In this document: positions 15,037-21,583 of the stretch, in pieces | Numbering within the stretch: the first letter of the stretch is position 1 | How the letters are laid out: each line of letters begins with the position of its first letter | IMG/VR virus record: IMGVR_UViG_3300008219_000073 | Span: 1-27,117 of that record | Reading direction: 5' to 3' (one strand) | Length of the DNA: 27,117 nt | DNA from: a virus | Notes under the pieces: generated by a model | What the model saw: only the letters and a program-made list of their open reading frames with translations | Told to the model about the DNA's origin: nothing | Database searches by the model: none | Position numbers and translations under genes: made by a program

Positions 15037-16657
15037 ACTGGGGCAAAATATATTCAAGCAAAAGTATGCGTCAAACGCATACGAAACTTGGGAAGACAGG
15101 GCCAACACCGTCGTAAACTACGTTTGCGGTGATGTAGACGGCCAAAAAAATAACCTAATGGCTAAGGATGACCGGGATCAGTTAGCCCGGTACATCTCTG
15201 AATTCAAATTCATGCCCGGTGGCCGATACCTTTGGTATGCAGGGCGCGATGCAAGATTCTTTAACAACTGCTACCTTCTCCGTCTGGAAGAGGATTCCAG
15301 AGAAGAGTGGGCGGCTTTGACACAACGTGCTATGTCCTGCCTGATGACCGGTGGTGGCATAGGCGTTGATGTCTCCCTTTGTCGTCCGTCTGGACGGCGA
15401 TTAAGACGTACAGGTGGGGTCGCCTCCGGCCCCATCCCTCTCCTGCTCACCTTGAATGAGGTCGGCAGGAATGTCATGCAGGGCGGTAGTCGGAGGTCTG
15501 CCCTGTATGGCTCCCTAAATTGGCAGCATGAAGATGCATTCGACCTTCTTCATGTTAAAAACTGGCAAGATATGTATCTTGGTAAGCAAAAGGAGTACAC
15601 CGTTTCAGATATGAAACGTCTGAACTTCAACTACGCTGCACCGTTAGACATGATGAACATCAGCCTGAACTACGATGATGCATGGTTGCATGGTGGTAAT
15701 TCTGATATCTTCATGGAGAACTGCAAGCAGGCTCTGATGACCGGTGAACCGGGATTCTCATTTAACTTTGGTTCTCAACAAAATGAAACACTTAGGAACG
15801 CCTGTACAGAAATTACATCAGAAAATGACAGTGACGTATGCAATTTAGGCAGTGTAAACCTAGCCAACATCGAAAGCATTGAAGAGTTCAAGAGTGTAGT
15901 ACACTTGGCCTCTAAGTTTCTCGTCTGCGGATTAATCAGAGCGCACCTACCTTATAAGAAGGTGGAGATGGTGCGTCAGCAGAACAGCAGGCTTGGGTTG
16001 GGTCTTATGGGTATGCATGAGTGGCTATTAAAGCGCGGATCAAAGTATGAGTTCACTGATGAACTTAAACAATGGATGAGGGTTTATGAGCAAGAAAGTA
16101 CAAAATCAGCAAATGAACACTGTGACAGACTGTTCCTCAATAGACCTAAAGGATACAGGGCAATTGCCCCGACAGGTACAATTTCGATCCTAGCGGGAAC
16201 CACTTCGGGGGTGGAACCGATTTATGCTGTGGCGTATCGCAGAAGATATCTTACGGACGGAACCAGATGGAAATATCAGTTTGTTGTTGATGGCACAGCG
16301 GAATCCCTGATCAATGATGGCATTAATCCTGACGATATAGAATCTGCTGTTGATCTAGCCGCTGACATGGAGCGAAGGGTTAAGTTCCAGTTTGAATTAC
16401 AGAAGTATGTAGATCATGCGATCAGTTCAACAATCAACCTTCCCGCATGGGGTAAGAGTCAAGATCGTGTGGATGAATTCGCAAAGATAGTGCGTAAGTA
16501 CGCTCATGGACTGAGGGGTCTGACCCTGTACCCTGATGGTAGTAGGGGTGGTCAGCCTATAACCTCAGTTCCTTATGAGGAGGCGCACAGTAAGCGTGGT
16601 GTGGTGTTTGAAGACAACAGTGAAGAACAATGTTTATCGGGAGTGTGCGGAATATGA
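15020..16657 (+). CDS. nrdJ: Class II (adenosylcobalamin-dependent) ribonucleotide reductase
   Basis: A 545-aa reductase converting ribonucleotides to deoxyribonucleotides for phage DNA synthesis. Active-site residues are all visible: first redox Cys in FNNCYLL (C84), the catalytic triad NACTE (N260, C262, E264), the second redox Cys in DVCNLGSVNL (C274), the class II signature APTGTIS (383-389) with GTTSGVEPIY, and a C-terminal thioredoxin-exchange pair ending CLSGVCGI (C538, C543). No partner radical subunit (NrdB) or glycyl-radical motif is present, which supports B12 dependence. It is shorter than many bacterial class II enzymes, as expected for a phage version. It overlaps Rad52 by 17 bases and the next gene as ATGA. 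Confidence 0.88.
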   Translation: MAFRTELGQNIFKQKYASNAYETWEDRANTVVNYVCGDVDGQKNNLMAKDDRDQLARYISEFKFMPGGRYLWYAGRDARFFNNCYLLRLEEDSREEWAALTQRAMSCLMTGGGIGVDVSLCRPSGRRLRRTGGVASGPIPLLLTLNEVGRNVMQGGSRRSALYGSLNWQHEDAFDLLHVKNWQDMYLGKQKEYTVSDMKRLNFNYAAPLDMMNISLNYDDAWLHGGNSDIFMENCKQALMTGEPGFSFNFGSQQNETLRNACTEITSENDSDVCNLGSVNLANIESIEEFKSVVHLASKFLVCGLIRAHLPYKKVEMVRQQNSRLGLGLMGMHEWLLKRGSKYEFTDELKQWMRVYEQESTKSANEHCDRLFLNRPKGYRAIAPTGTISILAGTTSGVEPIYAVAYRRRYLTDGTRWKYQFVVDGTAESLINDGINPDDIESAVDLAADMERRVKFQFELQKYVDHAISSTINLPAWGKSQDRVDEFAKIVRKYAHGLRGLTLYPDGSRGGQPITSVPYEEAHSKRGVVFEDNSEEQCLSGVCGI

Positions 16658-16929
16658 GCAATGTATTAGAAGATAACCCAAACGGTTTTAATAGAGAAGG
16701 GGTTCCCAAAGACATATTTGATTTAGATAAGGGGCAACAGGCTTTAATGTATGCCGCAAGTCTGGATGGAGGCAAGGTCTGTGATGGATGGGATGACATG
16801 GGTACGTGCGCCGTTGCATTCCTAAATTCGTGTAACCGGAATCTTACATTAGCCATTAAAGTTATTAAAGAAGCCGACAAACAGACCAGATACAGCCGAA
16901 GCCGATTGTCATCGCGCCGAAAACCATGA
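16654..16929 (+). CDS. 91-aa protein downstream of RNR, function unknown
   Basis: Start chosen at ATG 16654, an ATGA overlap with the RNR stop; an in-frame ATG eight codons upstream lies inside RNR. The product has the segment NREGVPKDIFDLDKGQQALM and CDGWDDMGTCAVAFLNSCNR with three cysteines. Translational coupling to RNR and DUF3310 suggests a nucleotide-metabolism accessory, but no known thioredoxin or glutaredoxin CxxC active site is visible. It ends ATGA into the next gene. Confidence 0.5.
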   Translation: MSNVLEDNPNGFNREGVPKDIFDLDKGQQALMYAASLDGGKVCDGWDDMGTCAVAFLNSCNRNLTLAIKVIKEADKQTRYSRSRLSSRRKP

Positions 16930-17138
16930 AACCAACATACTACACAGCCATGAAGATCACTCCGATTCAATACATACTGGCTAACGATATGGACTTCTGT
17001 AGTGGGAATATAATAAAGTATGTAAGCAGATGGAAAAAAAAGGGAACTCCGGTAGAGGATTTGTATAAAATCATTGAGTATACTAATATTTTACTGGAGG
17101 AATACAATGAAATTTTACGAGAGAAGGGTATGAAATGA
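16926..17138 (+). CDS. DUF3310-family phage protein (nucleotide-kinase-like annotation)
   Basis: A 70-aa protein with ITPIQYILANDMDFCSGNII and KYVSRWKKKGTPVEDLYKI, the conserved core of DUF3310, a family very common in phage replication modules and often mislabelled as a nucleotide kinase. The fold is helical and related in look to MazG-type proteins, so a link to nucleotide pools is often proposed (established as a family, function not). It starts ATGA inside the 91-aa gene and overlaps the lipoprotein gene after it in the same way. Confidence 0.8.
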   Translation: MKPTYYTAMKITPIQYILANDMDFCSGNIIKYVSRWKKKGTPVEDLYKIIEYTNILLEEYNEILREKGMK

Positions 17139-17263
17139 AAATTCTAATTACGTTGTTGCTGGTTGGTATGCTAATGGGATGTTCTTATGCTACTAGGTTA
17201 CAGGTTGGTGAATATGGTGCTTCTCATATAGCATCTGTCACTAAGCATGATGATAAAAATTAG
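17135..17263 (+). CDS. 42-aa lipoprotein
   Basis: A short gene at ATG 17135, overlapping the DUF3310 stop as ATGA. The N-terminus is a signal peptide: MK, then a hydrophobic core ILITLLLVGMLMG ending in Cys16 (lipobox-like MLMGC), and after it SYATRLQVGEYG. The mature part is only 27 residues. A lipidated peptide of this size made among replication genes is unexpected. Spanin-type, superinfection-exclusion or immunity roles are known for tiny phage lipoproteins, but none is shown here. Its last 17 bases overlap the next gene. Confidence 0.6.
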   Translation: MKILITLLLVGMLMGCSYATRLQVGEYGASHIASVTKHDDKN

Positions 17264-17432
17264 CAGAATAGAGGAGCCAAACTGGACTGGTGCTGTAGAA
17301 ATGAGAATAGTAATTGAAGAGGGTGACGTTTCTATACTGGCGGCGGAAACTGTCAAAGATACTTTGGGCAAACTTGTGGCTGATATAAAGGCAAAGCAAG
17401 AACTGGCAGGGCCGGACGCTCCCATTTTATGA
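17247..17432 (+). CDS. 61-aa protein, function unknown
   Basis: A small acidic protein: MMIKISRIEEPNWTG, then AVEMRIVIEEGDVSILAAE and a helix VKDTLGKLVADIKAKQ. The pattern suggests a beta hairpin followed by a helix. It overlaps the lipoprotein gene by 17 bases and the HNH gene by four (ATGA). Nothing recognised. Confidence 0.5.
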   Translation: MMIKISRIEEPNWTGAVEMRIVIEEGDVSILAAETVKDTLGKLVADIKAKQELAGPDAPIL

Positions 17433-17749
17433 CACTTGAAAAGAATCCAAGGGTGGAGAGCCGGAAATATCTGGATTGGGTGGCAACCCTTCCTTGTGCT
17501 GACTGTAAGATAGAGAATGATACAATAGTGGCTCACCACTTAAAAGGCAGGTTTGCACCATTTTCTGGTGGCACCGGATTTAAGGCTAGTGATTACTTTG
17601 TGATGCCGTTATGTTATGAGCATCATACTGATATACACAATGGAGATGTAGAGTTGTTAAACTGGCAACCCTATTTTATTATGCAAACGCTTGACAGAGC
17701 GTTTAAGGACGGGTTAATATTATTTAATGATAAGCGAAAAGGAAATTGA
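17429..17749 (+). CDS. HNH nuclease (DUF968/Ref-like)
   Basis: A 106-aa nuclease with zinc and active-site pattern C23-x2-C26, AHHLKG (H36, H37), FKASDYFVMPLC (C62), then EHH (65-66) and H70 in TDIHNG. This matches the small HNH group that includes the DUF968 (YbcO) proteins of lambdoid prophages and P1 Ref; Ref is a RecA-dependent nuclease. A role in recombination-dependent DNA cleavage fits its neighbours, though which substrate it cuts cannot be read. It starts ATGA inside the 61-aa gene and overlaps the next gene by 23 bases. Confidence 0.8.
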   Translation: MTLEKNPRVESRKYLDWVATLPCADCKIENDTIVAHHLKGRFAPFSGGTGFKASDYFVMPLCYEHHTDIHNGDVELLNWQPYFIMQTLDRAFKDGLILFNDKRKGN

Positions 17750-18053
17750 AGATGCATTACAGAAAATTGAGGAGACAGCTCCTCAGTACGCTACTGCGAA
17801 AGCGTTATCGTTTCAAGCGCAGGAGTGGAAGAAAACTCAACGTTCCCTACTATACTCTCAAGCGGTCGGTAGGACTGTGGCGGATAAGGAGCATTGGGTT
17901 GCGGTGCAGTCGGCTGTTGCCGTTGCAAATGAGGGTATCGCTGCTGCGATATCTAATGAAGAGAAGTTACGTTGGGAATTGAAGCAGGCTGAACTCAAGA
18001 TTGAAATCTGGAGAACTCAGCAGGCTTCTGCTCGACTAGAAAGAATGGTATGA
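17727..18053 (+). CDS. 108-aa helical protein, function unknown
   Basis: Begins MISEKEIEDALQKIEETAPQ, continues AKALSFQAQEWKKTQRSLL and ends ELKQAELKIEIWRTQQAS. It is likely two helices forming a coiled coil. Proteins with this plan (N-terminal ETAP, C-terminal KIEIWRTQ) lie beside recombination nucleases and exonucleases in other phages in my memory, suggesting a recombination accessory. It overlaps HNH by 23 bases and leaves a 43-base gap before the SSB-like gene. Confidence 0.6.
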   Translation: MISEKEIEDALQKIEETAPQYATAKALSFQAQEWKKTQRSLLYSQAVGRTVADKEHWVAVQSAVAVANEGIAAAISNEEKLRWELKQAELKIEIWRTQQASARLERMV

Positions 18054-18096
18054 CATCCTGTCTACCTAAACATTCCAAAAACGTGAGGAACGTATA

Positions 18097-18336
18097 ATGG
18101 ACATGAAACCTGACACGATAGTGTTATTTGAAAACGAGAAGGATGGGAATACTAAACGCCCTGACTTAACCGGAACGGCTCTCTGGAACGGAGAGGAAAT
18201 CAAAGTTGCCCTTTGGGAGAATGTCTCCAAGGGTGGCAAGAAGTATCTCTCGGGCCAGCTGCAACGGCCTTACAACGGTGCTGCTTCCAGCGGTGATGTC
18301 AATCGAAGTGTTGAAGGCGACAACATTCCGTTTTGA
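18097..18336 (+). CDS. SSB-like small protein with C-terminal DNIPF tail
   Basis: A 79-aa protein with the core KRPDLTGTALWNGEEIKVALW and NVSKGGKKYLSGQL, which resembles the DUF736-like single-domain OB-fold proteins. It ends in an acidic stretch and DNIPF, the same ending class as the SSB C-terminal tip (DDDIPF in E. coli) that recruits exonucleases, helicases and polymerases. The ending is directly visible; the OB fold is inferred. It has AGGA upstream of the ATG, and its stop overlaps the exonuclease TTG start, which pairs it with that enzyme. Confidence 0.6.
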   Translation: MDMKPDTIVLFENEKDGNTKRPDLTGTALWNGEEIKVALWENVSKGGKKYLSGQLQRPYNGAASSGDVNRSVEGDNIPF

Positions 18337-19100
18337 AAATTGAGTACCATGATGGGGAGGTCATCGAGCTTGGGTTTGATGACCGACTCCATTCCTACAG
18401 GATAGAGGATGAGCTGATTACATCCGTCACTCAAACGATGGATGTGATCTCCAAACCCGGCTTAATTCCTTGGGCATTAAAAGAAGGAGTCGAATGGCTT
18501 TCGAGCCATTTGTTCTATGACTCTGAACGTGATAACTACCACACAAAAAGTGTGGGAATTGATTTTATCACCAAGGGAATTAAGGGGGCATACCGGAATA
18601 CTTCAACCTCAGCCATCAATATCGGCACTGTCACCCATGCGTGGGTAGAAGGCGCTATAAGGTGGAAACTTGAGGGGGGCGACCCACCCCCTATGCCTCA
18701 GCAGAAAGAGGCTCAGAAGGCAATAGAGGCGTCCAGGTCATGGGTTTCGGAGAATGATGTGGAGTGGCACTCCGCAGAGCAAAAAGTCTACCATAGAACC
18801 CATAAATATGCCGGTACGGTGGACGCTGTGGCGACCATCAATGGGGAGTATTCTGTGATAGATTGGAAGACTTCCAAGGCTGTATATCCTGAGTATTATC
18901 TACAGGTGGCGGCCTATGCCAAAGCCTTAGAAGATATGGAGGGTAGGCCAGTGGACTCCGCATACATCTTGCGGTGCGACAAGAAGACTGGTAAATTTCA
19001 GTGTGTCCAGTCGGAGAATTTCGAATTAGACTTTGATGCATTCCTAGCATCCCAAAGGTTGCGCCGAAGACTCAAAGTTCTTAGTAAGAAACGGAAGTGA
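18333..19100 (+). CDS. RecB/Cas4-like PD-(D/E)XK exonuclease
   Basis: A 255-aa nuclease. In order: GTVTHAWVE (98-106), the GxxxHxxxE helix of RecB-family nucleases; E149; GTVDAV (161-166, D164); IDWKTSK (176-182, D177, K179); and QVAAYAKAL (191-199), the QxxxY motif. All core residues are present. A processive single-strand-producing exonuclease feeding the Rad52-like annealase is the likely role. No Fe-S cysteine set of true Cas4 is seen. The start is TTG 18333, overlapping the previous stop as TTGA, which supports coupling with the SSB-like gene. The C-terminus is very basic (RLRRRLKVLSKKRK). Confidence 0.82.
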   Translation: MKIEYHDGEVIELGFDDRLHSYRIEDELITSVTQTMDVISKPGLIPWALKEGVEWLSSHLFYDSERDNYHTKSVGIDFITKGIKGAYRNTSTSAINIGTVTHAWVEGAIRWKLEGGDPPPMPQQKEAQKAIEASRSWVSENDVEWHSAEQKVYHRTHKYAGTVDAVATINGEYSVIDWKTSKAVYPEYYLQVAAYAKALEDMEGRPVDSAYILRCDKKTGKFQCVQSENFELDFDAFLASQRLRRRLKVLSKKRK

Positions 19101-19312
19101 AGATCAATTGGTATCGCGGTGGATCATTCAATCATGGATACCTTGACGACGGAATACACAGATGCGAAAGATTCAAGGGTACGGATGGCTCTTTGTGGTT
19201 TCTCCTGTCTTCAGACAAGAAGACTTATCTCTGCTGCAAAGGGCCGTTCGACTCTCCCGAAGAAAGGGATCAAGCAATCATCAATGAGGTGAAAAGGCGT
19301 GAACGAAACTAA
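19097..19312 (+). CDS. 71-aa protein, GTG start, function unknown
   Basis: Starts with GTG overlapping the exonuclease stop as GTGA. It has aromatic strands (INWYRGGSFNHGYL, GSLWFLLSSDK), a TYLCCKGPF turn and a C-terminal charged helix (SPEERDQAIINEVKRRE). It looks like a small beta-sheet-plus-helix fold. Nothing recognised. Confidence 0.5.
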   Translation: MKINWYRGGSFNHGYLDDGIHRCERFKGTDGSLWFLLSSDKKTYLCCKGPFDSPEERDQAIINEVKRRERN

Positions 19313-19979
19313 GAGGTGTACCGGACATAAGGGACATTGGGAGTGTGCTGATAAATACCCGGATCACATGGTTCCAGTTGGTGAGTTTGGAACATCCAGT
19401 CGTGATGGACTTCAACCAATGTGTCGTCAGTGTATGCGTTGCCGCATGAAGCCCCACAATGCCAGAATATCTGCCGCTGAAAAATTGGTTGGCTCGCGGG
19501 AGACATTTAGGTCTATGACTAAGGCAGAGCATGACGAGATTTATGCCCTACTAGATAGAAATGTAGTAGAAATAAAACCTAAGTTAAAATCTGAATTCGG
19601 ACAATCAACGCCAATGACTAAGCGAGAAATTTCCAATGTTGTGGGCGAGTCGGTACGGGAAGGCTGGGTATACGTTGTTCGAAATCCAGATGTTCCATCC
19701 GTAATCAAAATCGGTAAGACCTTTCCCAACGGAATCCCCGACATTATGTCGAGTGCTAGAAGATTTGGTAGGTCTGAGTTGGTGGATAAGTTCTGGTTTG
19801 AAGAAGCGTACAGGGCAGAGCAATCGATACACACCCTGTTAAACCATTGTAATCTCAGGACGTTAGGCCATACAGACTGCGGTAAGGAACTATTCAAATG
19901 CACAATAGAAGAGGCTATAGATGCAATCACTAAAGTTCAATCAGAAAATGATAGGCCAAGCATCGCAGTGGGCGAGTGA
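19299..19979 (+). CDS. GIY-YIG-type nuclease (T5orf172-like) with N-terminal zinc ribbon
   Basis: A 226-aa two-domain protein. Residues 7-48 contain five Cys (C7, C16, C42, C45, C48; CRQCMRC), consistent with a zinc-binding recognition module. From about 123 comes the GIY-YIG core: GWVYVVRN, IKIGKT (136-141), a helix with RRFGR, then RAEQSIHTLLN carrying the catalytic Glu (E174), and KELFKCTIEEA at the end, the T5orf172 pattern. Such domains occur in phage free-standing endonucleases and regulatory proteins. The start is GTG 19299. Its end overlaps the next gene by 59 bases in another frame. Confidence 0.75.
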   Translation: MNETKRCTGHKGHWECADKYPDHMVPVGEFGTSSRDGLQPMCRQCMRCRMKPHNARISAAEKLVGSRETFRSMTKAEHDEIYALLDRNVVEIKPKLKSEFGQSTPMTKREISNVVGESVREGWVYVVRNPDVPSVIKIGKTFPNGIPDIMSSARRFGRSELVDKFWFEEAYRAEQSIHTLLNHCNLRTLGHTDCGKELFKCTIEEAIDAITKVQSENDRPSIAVGE

Positions 19980-20424
19980 TCTTGGGGGAATTAAGAATTC
20001 GATTACAAAAGGGAGGGGTAACCACGCGGGCAGGCTGGGGGAATTAGCACTGGCGAAACATCTTGGCGTAGAGTTATTAGATCATAAGGACTATGACCTG
20101 ATTTATGAGGGGCAAAAGATTGAGGTTAAAACTAAGCGTCGCGCTGTCCAACCACAACCCAATTACACTGTCAACATAGCAGCGACATCCCGACACCAAA
20201 AGCCGGACATATATGCTTTTCTAAGCATGGAGTATTCGGATAGGGATAGCGGTGGGAATTATAGTGATCTGCTACACATCTGGCTTTGCGGTTATAAAAA
20301 CGCTGAACAATTTTTTGAAGAGTCTTCATTCTGGCCGAAGGGTCACCCAGACCCACCGGCATTTACAACGCATAGAGATATGTATGTTATGAAGATCAAA
20401 GATTTAGATGAGAGATTACAGTAA
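19921..20424 (+). CDS. PD-(D/E)XK nuclease, restriction-endonuclease-like
   Basis: A 167-aa protein with E41 in GRLGELALAKHLG, D59 in DYDLIYEG and E68-x-K70 in IEVKTK, the E-x(n)-D-x(n)-ExK core of restriction-endonuclease-like nucleases. Aromatic C-terminal part (LLHIWLCGYKNAEQFF). It lies after the GIY-YIG gene, starting 59 bases before its end; a start at the in-frame ATG 19948 would shorten the overlap but lose a plausible N-terminus. It may cut host or competing phage DNA, or process phage DNA; this cannot be told from sequence. The next gene starts 17 bases before its stop. Confidence 0.7.
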   Translation: MQSLKFNQKMIGQASQWASDLGGIKNSITKGRGNHAGRLGELALAKHLGVELLDHKDYDLIYEGQKIEVKTKRRAVQPQPNYTVNIAATSRHQKPDIYAFLSMEYSDRDSGGNYSDLLHIWLCGYKNAEQFFEESSFWPKGHPDPPAFTTHRDMYVMKIKDLDERLQ

Positions 20425-20635
20425 TTGGAGGGAGAAGTGGGAAGCTGATCAGGAACACCGCAGGCTGTGCTTCGCAAGATACTGTTGGGTAAGGCGCGGA
20501 CGAGTAGCCCCATCCGGTCTATTTTGGGAGGAGGCGTTTGAGAAGAGGGAAGGAATTAGTCTATCGAAGTATGCAGCGGAACGCATGAAAGAACGCAGCC
20601 AGAGGGAAAAGCAAGAATCCCGTAGTAAGTCATAG
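20408..20635 (+). CDS. 75-aa basic protein, last gene of the rightward operon
   Basis: A helical, basic protein with EHRRLCFARYCWVRRGRV and a C-terminal charged helix (SKYAAERMKERSQREKQE). The HRRLC-x-x-RxxW piece resembles a small phage family of unknown function (DUF7696-type, from memory). It starts inside the nuclease gene. Its final 80 bases overlap, on the other strand, the end of the leftward 111-aa gene, so this is where the two transcription units collide; no terminator hairpin is evident. Confidence 0.5.
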   Translation: MRDYSNWREKWEADQEHRRLCFARYCWVRRGRVAPSGLFWEEAFEKREGISLSKYAAERMKERSQREKQESRSKS

Positions 20636-20891
20636 CACCCTCATGCTCGCCCAATGAGTCATGCCGGTCAAGAGTGGTGGCGATCTTCACAGTGTCATCA
20701 TCTTGCGACACCAACCAGCCAACCGACTCCATCACCGGGCACTCTACTTTATCTGCGGTAGTCCAGTCAGAATACTGTATAATATCCCGCCATTTTACCC
20801 TTACTAGCGTTTCTTCTTCACCTTCTGTAACGGCCCCGGTATGATCCACCCGATCACCATTGGAAGTAACAGAACTAAGCCTAACAGCCAT
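20556..20891 (-). CDS. 111-aa conserved phage protein, function unknown
   Basis: The middle RVKWRDIIQYSDWTTADKVE followed by SVGWLVSQDDDTVKIATTLD resembles, from memory, a short beta-rich family found in many phages, with a shared W-RDI-x-SDW and VGWLxxxDDD plan; its role is unknown. ATG 20891 is used, but it overlaps the lipoprotein gene by 88 bases, and a GTG about 14 codons downstream (20850 region) is a credible alternative that better matches the length of relatives. The 3' end overlaps the convergent gene by 80 bases. Confidence 0.6.
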   Translation of the reverse strand: MAVRLSSVTSNGDRVDHTGAVTEGEEETLVRVKWRDIIQYSDWTTADKVECPVMESVGWLVSQDDDTVKIATTLDRHDSLGEHEGAMTYYGILAFPSGCVLSCVPLHTSID

Positions 20892-21217
20892 CCGCCCATA
20901 CCCACCAATTTACCAAGTAATGTAAAGAAATTATCCGGCGCTTGATTGACCACAGTATCGGCAGTAACCGCAATGGGTTCACCCTTAATCGGCTCCGGCG
21001 CACTCACCGCAGAGACAGTTACAGCCGTTGCTCCCCCGGCTAGTGCTGGTACAATCGCACCCCCCGTCAAGGCACTCGTTGCACCAACAACTGCGGTAGT
21101 CGCTGCCCCTGTCATCAGACTGCTCTTTAATTTCGGCAAACTGCATCCTGCGATACTCAGTGAGAAAAGGACTAGCCAAAGAGATACATAACTACGATTA
21201 ATATTACGACTGCCCAT
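20804..21217 (-). CDS. 137-aa lipoprotein with two hydrophobic segments, holin-like tail
   Basis: Signal peptide with lipobox SIAGC (residues 21-25, C25). After it comes a Gly/Ala/Thr-rich hydrophobic stretch (about 38-72), a polar link, then a strong transmembrane segment (about 98-128, with GWLLGLVLLLPMVIGW) and a basic end QKVKKKR. The basic tail after a membrane helix is holin-like, but true holins are not usually lipoproteins. It sits beside other small membrane genes, so a lysis role is possible. GGGAG lies nine bases before the ATG. Its 5' end overlaps a 30-aa membrane peptide in another frame. Confidence 0.65.
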   Translation of the reverse strand: MGSRNINRSYVSLWLVLFSLSIAGCSLPKLKSSLMTGAATTAVVGATSALTGGAIVPALAGGATAVTVSAVSAPEPIKGEPIAVTADTVVNQAPDNFFTLLGKLVGMGGWLLGLVLLLPMVIGWIIPGPLQKVKKKR

Positions 21218-21264
21218 AAAGGTTTCTCCCTAATTTCTGCCCATAGTTTTTTGATTATGTCCAT
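21172..21264 (-). CDS. 30-aa single-pass membrane peptide
   Basis: Starts at ATG 21264 with GGAGA five bases upstream. A charged N-terminus (KKLWAEIREKP) is followed by one hydrophobic helix (LWAVVILIVVMYLFG) to the end. The last 46 bases overlap the N-terminal part of the lipoprotein gene in another frame, and its mRNA contains that gene's ribosome binding site. Such a size and topology suits a pinholin, antiholin or regulatory membrane peptide. A longer in-frame extension to 21501 overlaps the whole Fe-S carrier gene and is not believed. Confidence 0.5.
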   Translation of the reverse strand: MDIIKKLWAEIREKPLWAVVILIVVMYLFG

Positions 21265-21274
21265 ATTGTCTCCA

Positions 21275-21580
21275 TTATAGTGTGAATGATGAACCGCAAC
21301 CACAGGAAGATGCTCCCGTAGGTGGGGTGAAATGGAAGGATGGTTTGAATGGGTCATCGTTCCAATCCATAACTGCATCTCCAAGTAAGTTAAGGGAATT
21401 GGCATCAGAGTAGATAGTTTCTGAGCCAGAGATAAGGGTCGCATCCGTTGGTAGCTCTCCAGTGGGCGATAGCTTGATTCTGTAGCCTGAACATCCGCCA
21501 CCTTCCAGATAGATTCCTAAGAACCCTTCCCCATTTATTACTTGGTCTACCTTGTTTTGTGCAGCCTCTGTAATAATCAT
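21275..21580 (-). CDS. A-type Fe-S cluster carrier (IscA/SufA/ErpA family)
   Basis: A 101-aa protein that in bacteria receives and delivers iron-sulfur clusters to apo-enzymes. The three ligand cysteines are intact: C30 in LEGGGCSGYR and C93/C95 in SSCGCGSSF, with the family's spacing of about 63 and 2. Length is also standard (about 105-120), and the start ITEAAQNKV is family-like. It lies three bases after the SufT-like gene, in the late-strand membrane block. It is an auxiliary metabolic gene; likely targets are host Fe-S proteins, since no Fe-S enzyme of the phage is visible here. Confidence 0.9.
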   Translation of the reverse strand: MIITEAAQNKVDQVINGEGFLGIYLEGGGCSGYRIKLSPTGELPTDATLISGSETIYSDANSLNLLGDAVMDWNDDPFKPSFHFTPPTGASSCGCGSSFTL

Positions 21581-21583
21581 TGG

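Noticed and set aside
20946-21191. Plus-strand 81-codon Ala/Val/Thr-rich frame
   Set aside because: It is the antisense of the Gly/Ala-rich membrane part of the lipoprotein; such composition arises automatically.
21172-21501. 109-codon minus-strand frame extending the 30-aa membrane peptide
   Set aside because: The extension lies entirely over the Fe-S carrier gene, and the ribosome binding site fits the internal ATG at 21264.
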